Positions 54,901 through 62,819 of a DNA stretch of 64,000 bases are shown here, one piece after another (position 1 is the first letter of the stretch; each line of letters starts with the position of its first letter). The notes below the pieces were generated by a model. It was not told the DNA's origin. It did not search any database and worked only from the letters and a program-made list of their open reading frames with translations. Where the stretch lies: positions 7,176,783 through 7,240,782 of the forward strand of contig OZ026606.1 of assembly GCA_964020085.1 (NCBI GenBank), read 5' to 3'. This DNA comes from Micromussa lordhowensis. Lineage: Eukaryota; Cnidaria; Anthozoa; Scleractinia; Lobophylliidae. The position numbers and the translations under genes are program-made.

Positions 54901-56636
54901 GCTTTGTTCTTGACCACTTAAAATATCCTTTAACATTTGACATGGATGGAGCTTTGCGCTGAACCATTGCTGAACTCGGTAACTGCCTTGTACTTGGAAA
55001 GTTAGATTTCTTAGTGTAAAGTTCTGAATCTGAAAGGCTTTTAGCGTCCTCAGAAGATGCGCCTGAGCTTGCACTTGGCTTTGACCACTTCAGTGCTGAT
55101 TTCTGGGCAACAGCTGATTTCTGGGCAACAGCTGATTTGGGAATACACACAGAAAATGTTTCCTTCTTATTCAAAACATAAGGGTTCCTTGCTGTCACTT
55201 GACGGCTTGGCTGTGCAGATGAAGAGTGATGAGTATTTACTGCCTGTGGAGGTAATAATGCTGTACTTGATGATATTGTTGGTGTTGATGTTGATGACTT
55301 TGACTCATTTTGCCTTGTTATAGATTTGTTGTTAGAAATTGATTTTGTGTCTTTAGCACAAGTAGTCCAAGATGATCCAGACAATCCAGAAATGCCAGGA
55401 ACATTCAACCAGGTCACTGTCGTGTTTGAACCTGTAATCACAAAACACAGACATAAAAGAAATTAGACAGCCATAAAAATATTCCTGTGATTAGTGGCCC
55501 TTTTGGGAACAATACACCATTGAATTGTCAGCAGTGCTGATTGCTGAGTACCCAGTCTTAGCAATAGTCAGCGGTATTCTAAGTGGCTCAGGCTTGCATC
55601 GCATCACACTCGTATTGCAGTTTACCTCCTGTGTTGCATTGCGTTGTACCAGGCAGGTGTTTCTGTGTTCTTTGCATTTTTTCCCCTTCCAACCCTCCCT
55701 TGGGGATTTTTTTGTACTGCATTTACTTAATTTTGCAATATATAGATTTGGCCAAGCCTAAAAGTGGAGAGCTCCTGGGCAGGTTTGTTTAAAGCCCAAT
55801 TAAACTAACCCAGGATAAGTGGTGAGGTGTTTTGTTTATGTTGTTTGGCCTTCTCTTTTGAGTTTGAATAATCTCAAGGTCCTCAAAAACAAAAAGGTCC
55901 TCAAAAACCAAAAGCAGTGCAAAAAAACATTTGTGTACAAAAGATATATATAAATGTACAAGCTTTGGTTATCTTTTATACATGTAATCCTGGGTTGGCT
56001 AAAAACAGCTTCCAAACAACCCAGCCCCGTTTACAACAAGTTAACCTGACACGAGTCTGTGATCCAATTGCAAACCAGCACTTGGTCAGTGGTCAACTTA
56101 AAAAAAAGACACATGACCTTGAAAAGCTCTAAACTTGAGTCCGCGACATGGCCATGGTCATGCGATACCGGTCAGCAGATATCTACTTTTGAAATTACAT
56201 GGATGTCCAATATCAAAGAAGATACCTTACAGTGTACAGCAAAAAACAATATTATACAACAATACACCAACAGGAAAATATTTAGGGTTTTTACAGTTAA
56301 GTTCTACCAAAGGTCGATTCTGTACATCTCTTTCAATTTAAAGCAGTGCATAGTGTACATTGTAAGTGTACTTATGCTCTGATAAAGTTCGTCTTATACA
56401 AATTATCGTGGAACTCATACCTGAACTAGAGCTGGTCAGCTTCCTTCGATCCAGACTATATGAATGGTTGCGAGGAGGACCTCTTGCTGGTAGCTTCTTT
56501 TGTTCATCTGGCTGATTAGGTCTTCGCCAGGAAAATGAGCTTTTGCTCTCATCAGATATGTGATTACTAATTGAAGAAACATGGCTTCTAGAGCCACTGA
56601 CATATGGGGTCATCTGTTTGTGGGATTTAATGAGAT
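42504..56636 (-). CDS. ZC3H3: ZC3H3-like five-CCCH zinc-finger protein, 5' incomplete
   Basis: Fourteen minus-strand exons join in frame: 56636-56421, 55431-54635, 52764-52664, 52213-52162, 49113-48981, 48405-48322, 48024-47865, 46053-45956, 45218-45152, 45025-44956, 44576-44445, 43625-43412, 43261-43196 and 42571-42504 (TGA). About 751 residues are visible. The N-terminal half is Ser/Lys-rich with WSKPS/WTKPG-like repeats. A central VVIGGVSYKTSSNKLTKA matches the ZC3H3 family. Five CCCH fingers follow, introduced by QQYCMFYNRFG, and the protein ends IRPRFLKPK. ZC3H3 (Smicl) is a nuclear protein linked to CPSF, poly(A) tail formation and mRNA export. The exon with the start Met was not found between 56637 and the Ngaro element. 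Confidence 0.93.
43412..43625 (-). CDS. ZC3H3: ZC3H3 exon: fingers 4-5 and basic tail
   Basis: It starts CNKKHILECEEFSTTGKC, then SKGSKCKLMH and a Lys/Arg/Ser-rich tail. The Arg/Lys cluster after the last finger (ARKSAAARKRKSS) could act as a nuclear localisation signal. Confidence 0.92.
44445..44576 (-). CDS. ZC3H3: ZC3H3 exon: CCCH finger 3 and start of finger 4
   Basis: The 132-nt exon, phase 0-0, encodes MPVCQFFLRGKCSNDNCPY, then SHVNVSKKAEVCEDFLKG and FCSRGQQ. Confidence 0.93.
44783..44855 (-). mobile_element. tRNA-like SINE head (73 bp)
   Basis: Perfect 7-bp acceptor (GACCTCG/CGAGGTC), D stem GCTC/GAGT, and perfect T arm GTGGGTTCGATTCCCAC. The anticodon arm is defective (ACGGT/ATCCG mispaired, no T before the anticodon). 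Adjacent minus-strand tail with GAGCTAATTAGCTC. Best read as a tRNA-derived SINE in a ZC3H3 intron rather than a working tRNA. Confidence 0.6.
44956..45025 (-). CDS. ZC3H3: ZC3H3 exon: CCCH finger 2
   Basis: The 70-nt exon encodes FLRGRCKNVDGSCPFSHK followed by IDRDK. It completes the finger begun by AVCTK at the previous junction. Confidence 0.93.
45152..46053 (-). CDS. ZC3H3: ZC3H3 exons: pre-finger helix and CCCH finger 1
   Basis: Exon 46053-45956 encodes RVLRRSINNARLYKKNKK and QQYCMFYNRFG. Exon 45218-45152 continues with KCNKQGTCPYIHDSSKVAVC. Together they make the first C-x8-C-x5-C-x3-H-type finger. The phase at the junction splits the Gly codon (1+2). Confidence 0.93.
46384..46625. repeat. 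Foldback MITE family C, copy 1
   Basis: TTTCTATCGAGTTATAGAAA, CACGAGTGAAAGTTTGGGAG and an inverted counterpart around TTCTCCCAAATTATCACGAG. Then a module AACAACTTGTTTACTTCGAT. ZC3H3 intron. Confidence 0.8.
46829..47125. repeat. Foldback MITE family C, copy 2
   Basis: Same modules as copy 1, same orientation, about 450 bases away. More diverged at the loop (GCTGACACGCGAGTGTCTCC). Confidence 0.8.
47126..47864 (-). other. ZC3H3 intron remainder
   Basis: It contains a short palindrome ACTCACTATCTATTCTGTAG/complement at about 47205-47235 and no recognisable exon. Confidence 0.5.
47865..49113 (-). CDS. ZC3H3: ZC3H3 central exons
   Basis: Exon 49113-48981 encodes KSNKEVVIGGVSYKTSSNKL, the family-specific segment. 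Exon 48405-48322 encodes GEKFLMDSKRKTLQRISK. Exon 48024-47865 encodes a Ser/Arg-rich stretch ending SPTTLVRSKVTNTPSKILA. The donor of the first is taken at GTGAGC (48980), which is the one that keeps phase with the next exon. Confidence 0.85.
49141..49206. repeat. (AAT)n microsatellite
   Basis: About 20 uninterrupted AAT units, beginning just upstream (in gene sense) of the exon 49113-48981. Confidence 0.9.
49818..50060. repeat. Foldback repeat
   Basis: GTATATACCACACAAGTGAA on the left and GCTTGTGTGGTATATACT on the right at about 49981 are inverted. The inner CGGAGGTGATTAGCCAAGTA arm folds back on itself. ZC3H3 intron. Confidence 0.7.
50548..50935 (+). mobile_element. tRNA-derived SINE with (ATT)n tail
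   Basis: The tRNA-like head has GTGGCTGAGTGGTGAGGG (A box region) and ACGTTCAAGTCC (B box), then a body and an (ATT)n tail of about 85 bases. Leu-tRNA-like in the D loop. Antisense to the host gene. Confidence 0.7.
50936..52161 (-). other. ZC3H3 intron rich in TACATGTA motifs
   Basis: Unassigned AT-rich sequence with many TACATGTA or CATGTACATG occurrences. It includes MITE family C copy 3. Confidence 0.5.
51671..52005. repeat. Foldback MITE family C, copy 3 (inverted)
   Basis: Both CTATAACTCGATAGAAACAC-type ends are present, with CAAACTTTCACTCGTG and its complement inside and the AAGTAAACAAGTTGTTTTTC module on the left. Opposite orientation to copies 1 and 2. A degraded further piece lies at about 56950-57075. 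Confidence 0.8.
52162..52764 (-). CDS. ZC3H3: ZC3H3 exons upstream of the core segment
   Basis: Exon 52764-52664 encodes TSHVWRSQSALKLDRREGQS and more. Exon 52213-52162 encodes RHFIVRSKRKQAAIKAQ, a basic motif. Phases are 0-2 and 2-0. Confidence 0.82.
52765..54634 (-). other. ZC3H3 intron, nothing recognised
   Basis: AT-rich, several TACATGTA motifs, a small tandem of GGAACAAA at 53080-53105 and of CACAATCTCCTTATCACATA-type sequence at 54124-54170. No exon seen. Confidence 0.5.
54635..55431 (-). CDS. ZC3H3: ZC3H3 large Ser/Lys-rich exon
   Basis: The 797-nt exon is low in hydrophobics, with a repeated short motif (LKWSKPS, FKWSRTK, LKWTKPG) and a small in-frame duplication SAVAQKSAVAQKSALKW. 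NPYVL occurs twice. The W-containing motifs resemble the short KWxxx repeats of ZC3H3 N-termini. Likely disordered. Confidence 0.88.
55748..56042. repeat. Foldback repeat, copy 2 of the 16393 family
   Basis: GCCAAGCCTAAAAGTGGA, AACTAACCCAGGATAAG and ATCCTGGGTTGGC in the same order as at 16393-16680. It ends CCAGCCCCGTTTACAAC. Confidence 0.75.
56421..56636 (-). CDS. ZC3H3: ZC3H3 N-terminal-side exon
   Basis: The 216-nt exon, phase 1-1, encodes a Ser/Arg/Pro-rich stretch with SSFSWRRPNQPDEQKK. At least one upstream exon must supply the initiator Met. Confidence 0.75.
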
Positions 56637-57452
56637 CTACATAGTATAGAAGCAAAACAAGACATAAGTATGACTGTACAAAAAGATAATACAGTTAATA
56701 AAATACATGTAATAATGCTTCGAAGTACCAGTCAGCAATTAAATAAAGTATTCAGAGACAAAAGATGTGTATACTTTTTATTTCTCCATAGTTTCATTGA
56801 TTTACTTATGCGGAGCGGATCACAACTTGAGTATTTTTTAAAACAACTTGTATGGTTTTAGTAAACCTTCAAGCCGTTGCAGGCGGTAAGAACTTTTGCT
56901 TGAGGCGGTAAATTTTACTGGTTACCGCCTGACAAGGAGAACACTGTGAGCAGTACTGTAGCATGAGCTGTTGATGTAATGATGGTGCAAGCAAAGAAAA
57001 TTTACATTTTGATGATCAAACTAAACAAGTCATTTACTTCATGTTCCCACGGCATTGCTCCTTTTCCCAAACTTCTACTCTTGTTATTATTTAACAATTA
57101 GATCTTGAGCTCAAGATTTCTATTGCATGATACACTGTAGTTGACCAGGGCTCAGCCCAAGTCAACTATCATACAGAAATCGAATAATTCTAACTGTTTA
57201 CTTTAACCATAAATGTACCAGTTGTTTAAAACTTTATCTAAATCCTCTTCACAGACACCTTGAAAACACAAAGAAGCAGCCATCATTTTGTTAACAAGCG
57301 CACACAGCTACGTAACCAATCAGAAAATCTTATTTGTGGTAAACACCTAGTTAACAACTCTGTCGCTTAACATACACGATAACAACCAAAGAGAACACAA
57401 TAATTGGCAGTAAATGGGACTACAGGTTGTTGGGTGCACCCTAGCATAAAAT
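56637..57452. other. Upstream flank or intron of the ZC3H3 gene
   Basis: No N-terminal exon could be identified. A hairpin around CTTGAGCTCAAG and GTTGACCAGGGCTCAGCCCA lies at 57100-57190. Confidence 0.45.
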
Positions 57453-57600
57453 GGGGGTGGCAGCAACACACCCCGCAACATGCAAGCAAGAAGGGTGGCA
57501 GCAACACACCCTAGTAATAATGAGTAATGCAATGAGGGTGGCAGCAACACACCCTAAAAGTGAGTGATGCATAAAGGGTGGCAGCGACACACCCTGCAAG
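57453..57600. repeat. ~40-bp tandem minisatellite
   Basis: GGGTGGCAGCAACACACCC occurs four times at about 57455, 57493, 57536 and 57575 (one copy with GCGACAC), separated by variable spacers of about 20 bases. GGTGGGG/CCCCACCC follows at 57658-57680. Confidence 0.75.
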
Positions 57601-58589
57601 GTAACGGATGAGCCAACGAGTGAGGCGCATGCCCCACCCGGGAGTGAGTGAAAGCTAAGGTGGGGTAAGGGCCCCACCCAGCCTGCTACATGCAAGTGAA
57701 AGTGGCAGGTATGCACCCAAGCCAGTAGTCCAGCTTTATTGAAAGGGGGGTAAAGGGTGTGGTGGGGGAAATACAGAGCTAAATCGAAGTAAACTACAAA
57801 AGAACACAATACAATTTGTGCACGCAACCTCAAACAATAGAGCATGCAACTCTGAGCTAATGGATATATATGTACCTTGGTATCGATTACAGTTCGCTAA
57901 CAATGGGACTTGTTTATAGAGATGCTCAAGTCCCAAAGGTCAGTTTGTGTTGTATAATATGGAACAAGGCAGTCCTTGTATTAAGCAATGTCACGCAAAG
58001 GTCCTTCAAGACATATCGGAATGATTACAATGGCTTTGTTGCTGAAGTAAACGCTTGTAAACCATAGTAGATAGAAACTTTCGATAAGCTCCGATTAGTT
58101 AACTACATTTTACAAGTAAAATAAACATAGATTTATACTGAAACTCAAAAGAAAACATGTTACATGTACATGTATGCTGTATGGACAGTACAGCTCAGAT
58201 ATACCCGAACCAAAATAAATGACATGTACATGTAGTTTACATCAGCCAAAAACATGTGCATGCGTATGCACATACGCTTATGCGGTATATGCGAGTATGC
58301 CTCATTAGTATGTATGAGCTAATGTACATGTATTGTTTCTTCTTTTCTTAACAGGTCATTGTTATTTTCAATGGCTTGACAGCTTGGCACAGAGTGAAAA
58401 ATAGTTTTCTTTGTTTTGAATATGAGTATACAGTATACGTGCATGCCTTCAGACTAGACTGTCTTAGTTGAAACACACATTTTGCAACTGGGCACTTAAC
58501 AGAAAATTAACTGACTGAGTATTTATTAAAAGAGAGAGCATTTTGCTGTTGAATAAAAAATTTAGTGCTTTCTGCAAAACAGAATTGGA
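57601..58589. other. Unassigned non-coding region
   Basis: No gene recognised on either strand. Several CATGTACATG motifs. Confidence 0.4.
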
Positions 58590-59040
58590 GATGAATGCTT
58601 CAACCCATCTTTAAAGGAGCAATTTTGACAGAAAATTACATTTTGTAACACAGCTCAAGCAAGAGACTTGCTGACGCATGCCGAAACAGAACTTTTCCTT
58701 GAAGAAAAAAGTAACTAAATGTGAGCAGCACACAAACCAGAAACTTTGATAAGCAATTATTTCATCAAGGAAAGAGTACATGTATTTTACCACTTGAATG
58801 AACCATTTGGGTCAAATAGAACAGGAGATATCATTTTTTTGACAAGGATCTTTGGAATGCTTTAGACAATAAACATTTTGCAAGCGACTTGCCCACACAT
58901 GCTGAAAAACAGATCTTTTTCTTGAATAACAAATATAGCTAAACCTGAGTGGCATGCTTTAGAAACTTTGATAAACAATTCTTTTGCCAAGGAATGAGTA
59001 TTTTACCATTTGAATGTACGATTTGTGTCAATCAGAATCA
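58590..59040. repeat. Diverged tandem duplication, ~230 bp
   Basis: GAAACTTTGATAA, CAAGGAA and GAGTA...TTTTACCA occur in the same order at 58739-58800 and 58971-59015. CTTGCTGACGCATGCCGAAA and CTTGCCCACACATGCTGAAA precede them. The second unit abuts the Ngaro end. Confidence 0.6.
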
Positions 59041-59043
59041 CAG

Positions 59044-59160
59044 ATTTAAACTCATCACAATAGAAGAGCTTGGGAACTGGTGCCGGAAAGGTTAGCGGGG
59101 AGCAGAAACCATAAGCCGAAGGGGAGGTATCCATGGCAACCCTGTAAGCGGGAACCACCC
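59044..59160 (-). repeat. Ngaro split repeat B2, element terminus
   Basis: Second copy of the 117-bp repeat. In the split-repeat model it marks the 3' end of the element. The 59161-59470 stretch between the copies is the A2 candidate. Confidence 0.8.
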
Positions 59161-59470
59161 CCAAAGGCAGCCGCTAACTGGCACCGTCATACTGAAAGAA
59201 TCAGTGGAAACAACTTACCTGACCTGTACTTACCTAGATATGAACCACCAAAACGGAGGGGGCGGGAGGGAGCAAGAATCCGCAAAGATTCGCTACACAC
59301 AGTGCAAAAAGATCCGCAATGATCTGCTAGCAGTACAGCACATGCGATGCAACAATACACAATAGCCCTGCAATCCCCATAGGGCCGCCCCGCAAGTCAC
59401 GTACTATTAAGCGAAACACTGCTGACCGCATTGGTTTGAGTCTAACTTTGCCTAAATTCCATTTAGCCAC

Positions 59471-59587
59471 ATTTAAACTCATCACAATAGATGAGCTTGG
59501 GAACTGGTGCCGGAAAGGTTAGCGGGGAGCAGAAACCATAAGCCGAAGGGGAGGTATCCATGGCAACCCTGTAAGCGGGAACCACCC
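59471..59587 (-). repeat. Ngaro split repeat B1
   Basis: 117 bp, beginning ATTTAAACTCATCACAATAG on +. One difference seen from the copy at 59044-59160. Confidence 0.85.
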
Positions 59588-59980
59588 AAGGTAACCCCTC
59601 TCCAGGTGCTTGGAGAATGGAGGGACCCGAGAACAGGGTGACCTGGAACCTCCACTCCCCAGATAGACCCCAAGCACCGAGCCCCAAAGCAATAAAGAGA
59701 ATGACACATACCTGACCATGGAAATGACCACCTCACACGGCAAGGTCCAAGACAATGAATGCGCCTGGCGATGAGAGGCAAGCAGAAGGCAATCAGAGGT
59801 GGAGCAGGTGAGCAGCAAGACTCGAGGTCGGCGTAAACCCAAGAACAGGACAGGACCACGAAGGTTTCCAGCTGAAGAGCAAGTATGCTGTGCTGAGGCA
59901 AAGGCTGGGTGACAGCCCGATACGCTGGTAGTGCACAGCCAGGGAAGATAGCCACAACTGTACCTAGGGTAGGTGACAAG

Positions 59981-61029
59981 CTACGAAGAAGATGCCAGCT
60001 TGGTGGATAGGGCCGCTAAAGATTCTGATGGGGTCCTAATGTACAATTGATAAGCAGAGCTCGACCAGCGGCCCAAGGCTTGAATTAGGTGATCTGGAAC
60101 GTCGTTGCGTGCCGCCACAGTGGCAGCACCGATGCGGAAGCTGTGGCTAGAGAAATTGCCTGGAACGTTCGCAGAGGACAGGATCTGCCGGAGCCAGTCC
60201 GTCAGCACAGCCCGTGAAAGGGGCTGCCCATTCTGGAACAGGAACAAGGGGCCCGAACGATCACCCCTGCTAGCGAGATAACTTAACACTGAGTGGACTG
60301 CGCAGAGCGGGGGCCGGCCGCGGCCGATATGGATAAATGCACCTTTCCTAAACGGATCAGTCTTTGAGCCCTTGATCTTTAAGCGCATGCATGAGGGGGC
60401 GGACAGAGAATCCACTGCAATGTCTTGAACGCCTAGATGAAGGGATGGAGAGAAGCTAGCCAGACTAGGCACTGTGAACTCTGAGGCACGGAGAAAACCA
60501 AAGTACCCAAGGTGCAGGCTGCCCAGAACATGAGGTGATCCGAGAGATGAAGATCCAGGGACCGCCAAATCAAAAGCATCAAGTCATCTGTGATCGGCAA
60601 GCGGGAGGAAGAGGAGGAGCCCTGACAACTTTTGATGCCACGGACCACCCTCTGAAGACAGAGGAGACAGTTAGCAAGGGGGTCTGAGAACCCCTGTTCA
60701 ATATGGAGTGCTCGAACCCCAGACAAATAGACCTTGATCGAAGAATGCTGAATGCGATTGGCCAAGAAGGTAGCAAACAGGCACAGTGTCCATTCGTCAG
60801 CCGGACACGGTGAACCAGAGGCATGAAGCTTGCCAAGTTGAGCGCAAAACGAGATAAACTGAGCTTGGGCTGAGGCATAAGACCGACGCGTAGATGGGGC
60901 CAGGCCTTGAAGCAAGAAGGAATGGCACTGCTGTTCTAGGGCGGAGAGGTCAACTCTGCCAGGAGTTCGGGAGGGACCACTGTGGGAAACGGCTGTGCCT
61001 CCGGAGCCAGGCGACGAAACTCCTGCCAA
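59981..61029 (-). pseudogene. Ngaro tyrosine recombinase, frameshifted
   Basis: A SAM-like N-terminal domain (LAPSTRRSYASAQAQFISFC) is in the 61029 frame. The catalytic part is in the frame ending 59981: GFLRASEF (Arg), HSFRIGAAT (His, Arg) and GRWSSSAYQLYIRT (Tyr). The R-H-R-Y tetrad is complete, but the two halves are in different frames with overlap at about 60433-60568, so the switch lies at about 60490-60520. The enzyme integrates circular cDNA in this class of elements. Its start overlaps the RT ORF end. Confidence 0.85.
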
Positions 61030-62744
61030 TGGAAACGAGACAAGGCATCAGCTAATTGATTGGAAACACCAGGGACATGTTGGGAGAAGGAGAAGCTGTG
61101 ACGAGCAGCGGAAAATAAAAGGCTGCGCAGCAACCGCATTAGGCAAGGCACTCTTGAGGTGCGGGTATTTAAGATGTGGACTACTGCATCGTTGTCAGAG
61201 CGGAAAAGAACATGTTTCTTGACCCAAGAATGTCCCCAGACATGAGCTGCCAGAACTATCGGGAAGAGCTCCTTGTATGCAATAGACTGCAATTGCTGGG
61301 ACGCTGCCCAGGATCCAGCAAACCATTGGCCCTTCAAGTATGCTCCATAGCCGAGTGAGCCCGCTGCATCAGAAGACACTTCGACATCAGCCTCAGGTAG
61401 CAATCCTGGGAAGAGCCAGAAGCTAACGCCATGCCAATCTGCCAAGAACTGGTGCCACCAACGAAGATCCAAGTGAAATTCTCGGTTCAGGCGAATAGGG
61501 TGATCTCTCCTCCGGAAGCAGCATAACAGGTCAATCATGCGGCGTAGAAAAGTCCTTCCCGGCCAGACCACTTTGGCGGCACGATGCAAGTGGCCGATAA
61601 GAGACTCAAGCTCACGTCTATTACACCATTTTCGGGGGAGCCACGAACCAATCAGCTCTTGCAACGACGACAACTTGTCCTGGGGTAAGCGTGCCACTTG
61701 GGTGATAGAGTCAAGCTCGATCCCCAAGACAACAAGCACTGAAGAGGGGCCAACACATTTGCCTGGATGCAAAGGTAGACCCAGGCGATGACAGACCTCC
61801 AAGGCAGTAGCCAGGTTCTGGGCACATTGGGGGGACTGTGCAGGACCTGCAGTAATAAAGTCGTCCAAGTAATGAAGGAGATCTGGGATCTGGTAGGAGG
61901 TGACAAGAATCCATTCCACCATGTCTGCAATGGAGTTGAAGATAAATGGGGCCGAACGAAGGCCAAAAGAGAGAACCAGGTCGATGTAAAATTGGTCGCG
62001 CCACTTCATCCCCAACAACATGCGGTGAGACGGATGTACGGGCACATTGCGGTAAGCTGCCTCCACGTCAAATTTGGCCATGAGTGCCCCTGGGCCCAGT
62101 CTGGAAACTTGGCGGATCACCTGATCAACTGTGATGTAATGGAGGGTGAACTCATGCGGGTCTATCCCATCGTTGACGCTCGCCCCCCCGGGGGAGGAAA
62201 GGTCCACAATGAGGCGCCACTTCCCTGGTTGACCTCGTTTAGGAATCACCCCGAAGCTGCTAACGTGAAGATTGGGGAGGGGAGGAACGCTGAAAGGACC
62301 TGCCACCCTACCGAGAGAGACCTCATTGGCCAAATACTGGTCAACCACAGAGGGATGCTGGGCTGCAGAGGGCTTGTTATGCTTCGCAGACTTGAGCTTT
62401 TGGGAGGGAGAAAAACCCAAACGAAACCCATGACGGATACCGTCCACCACAAAGTTAACCTTCTGCCGGTCGGGATGACAACGCAACTCCCATGCGAATT
62501 GATCTGCCTGCAAAGGGGTCACTGCAGAGACTGGGGGGAATCGGACTAAAGGGAAAGAACAGGAGAAACAAATGGCATTAAAAACCACCCTGACAGCCCT
62601 TTCCCCCCCCCCCCCCCCCCAGAACGGAAAAAAAAAATTTGACAATGAACAATCAGCAAACAAGTGGTAACAGTAGAGGCACTTGAGTTTAATACAGAGA
62701 ATGGCCACCAATACAAGGAATAGTCCAAGATCCCGTAGGGACAA
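60936..62744 (-). CDS. Ngaro reverse transcriptase-RNase H
   Basis: A continuous ORF of about 600 codons. RT: SSFGVIPKRGQPGKWRLIVD, AKFDVEAAYRNVPVHPSHRM, LSFGLRSAPFIFNSIADM and LLHYLDDFITAGP (YLDD catalytic pair). RNase H: VSSDAAGSLGYGAYLKGQWF, YKELFPIVLAAHVWG, LFRSDNDAVVHILNTRTS and QLADALSRF. The N-terminus contains a G-run (C-run on + at about 62603-62619); the real start is uncertain and may lie after it. Confidence 0.9.
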   Translation of the reverse strand: MSLRDLGLFLVLVAILCIKLKCLYCYHLFADCSLSNFFFPFWGGGGGERAVRVVFNAICFSCSFPLVRFPPVSAVTPLQADQFAWELRCHPDRQKVNFVVDGIRHGFRLGFSPSQKLKSAKHNKPSAAQHPSVVDQYLANEVSLGRVAGPFSVPPLPNLHVSSFGVIPKRGQPGKWRLIVDLSSPGGASVNDGIDPHEFTLHYITVDQVIRQVSRLGPGALMAKFDVEAAYRNVPVHPSHRMLLGMKWRDQFYIDLVLSFGLRSAPFIFNSIADMVEWILVTSYQIPDLLHYLDDFITAGPAQSPQCAQNLATALEVCHRLGLPLHPGKCVGPSSVLVVLGIELDSITQVARLPQDKLSSLQELIGSWLPRKWCNRRELESLIGHLHRAAKVVWPGRTFLRRMIDLLCCFRRRDHPIRLNREFHLDLRWWHQFLADWHGVSFWLFPGLLPEADVEVSSDAAGSLGYGAYLKGQWFAGSWAASQQLQSIAYKELFPIVLAAHVWGHSWVKKHVLFRSDNDAVVHILNTRTSRVPCLMRLLRSLLFSAARHSFSFSQHVPGVSNQLADALSRFHWQEFRRLAPEAQPFPTVVPPELLAELTSPP

Positions 62745-62819
62745 GGCTAACTGACAAAAATAACGTCGGAGAAAAATTGATCAACCAATAACAAACAGTA
62801 CAAGGGGGGCTGGGCGAGT

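Noticed and set aside
57870..58067. 65-codon plus-strand ORF
   Set aside because: No motif, and situated in repeat-rich sequence upstream of ZC3H3; likely chance.
59482..59979. 165-codon minus-strand ORF after the recombinase
   Set aside because: It runs through the repeat B1 region, is Cys/Leu/Ser-rich without domain features, and is better explained as element UTR.
61788..62549. 253-codon plus-strand ORF
   Set aside because: It lies antisense to the conserved RT core of the Ngaro element; its frame is a shadow with no recognisable motifs.
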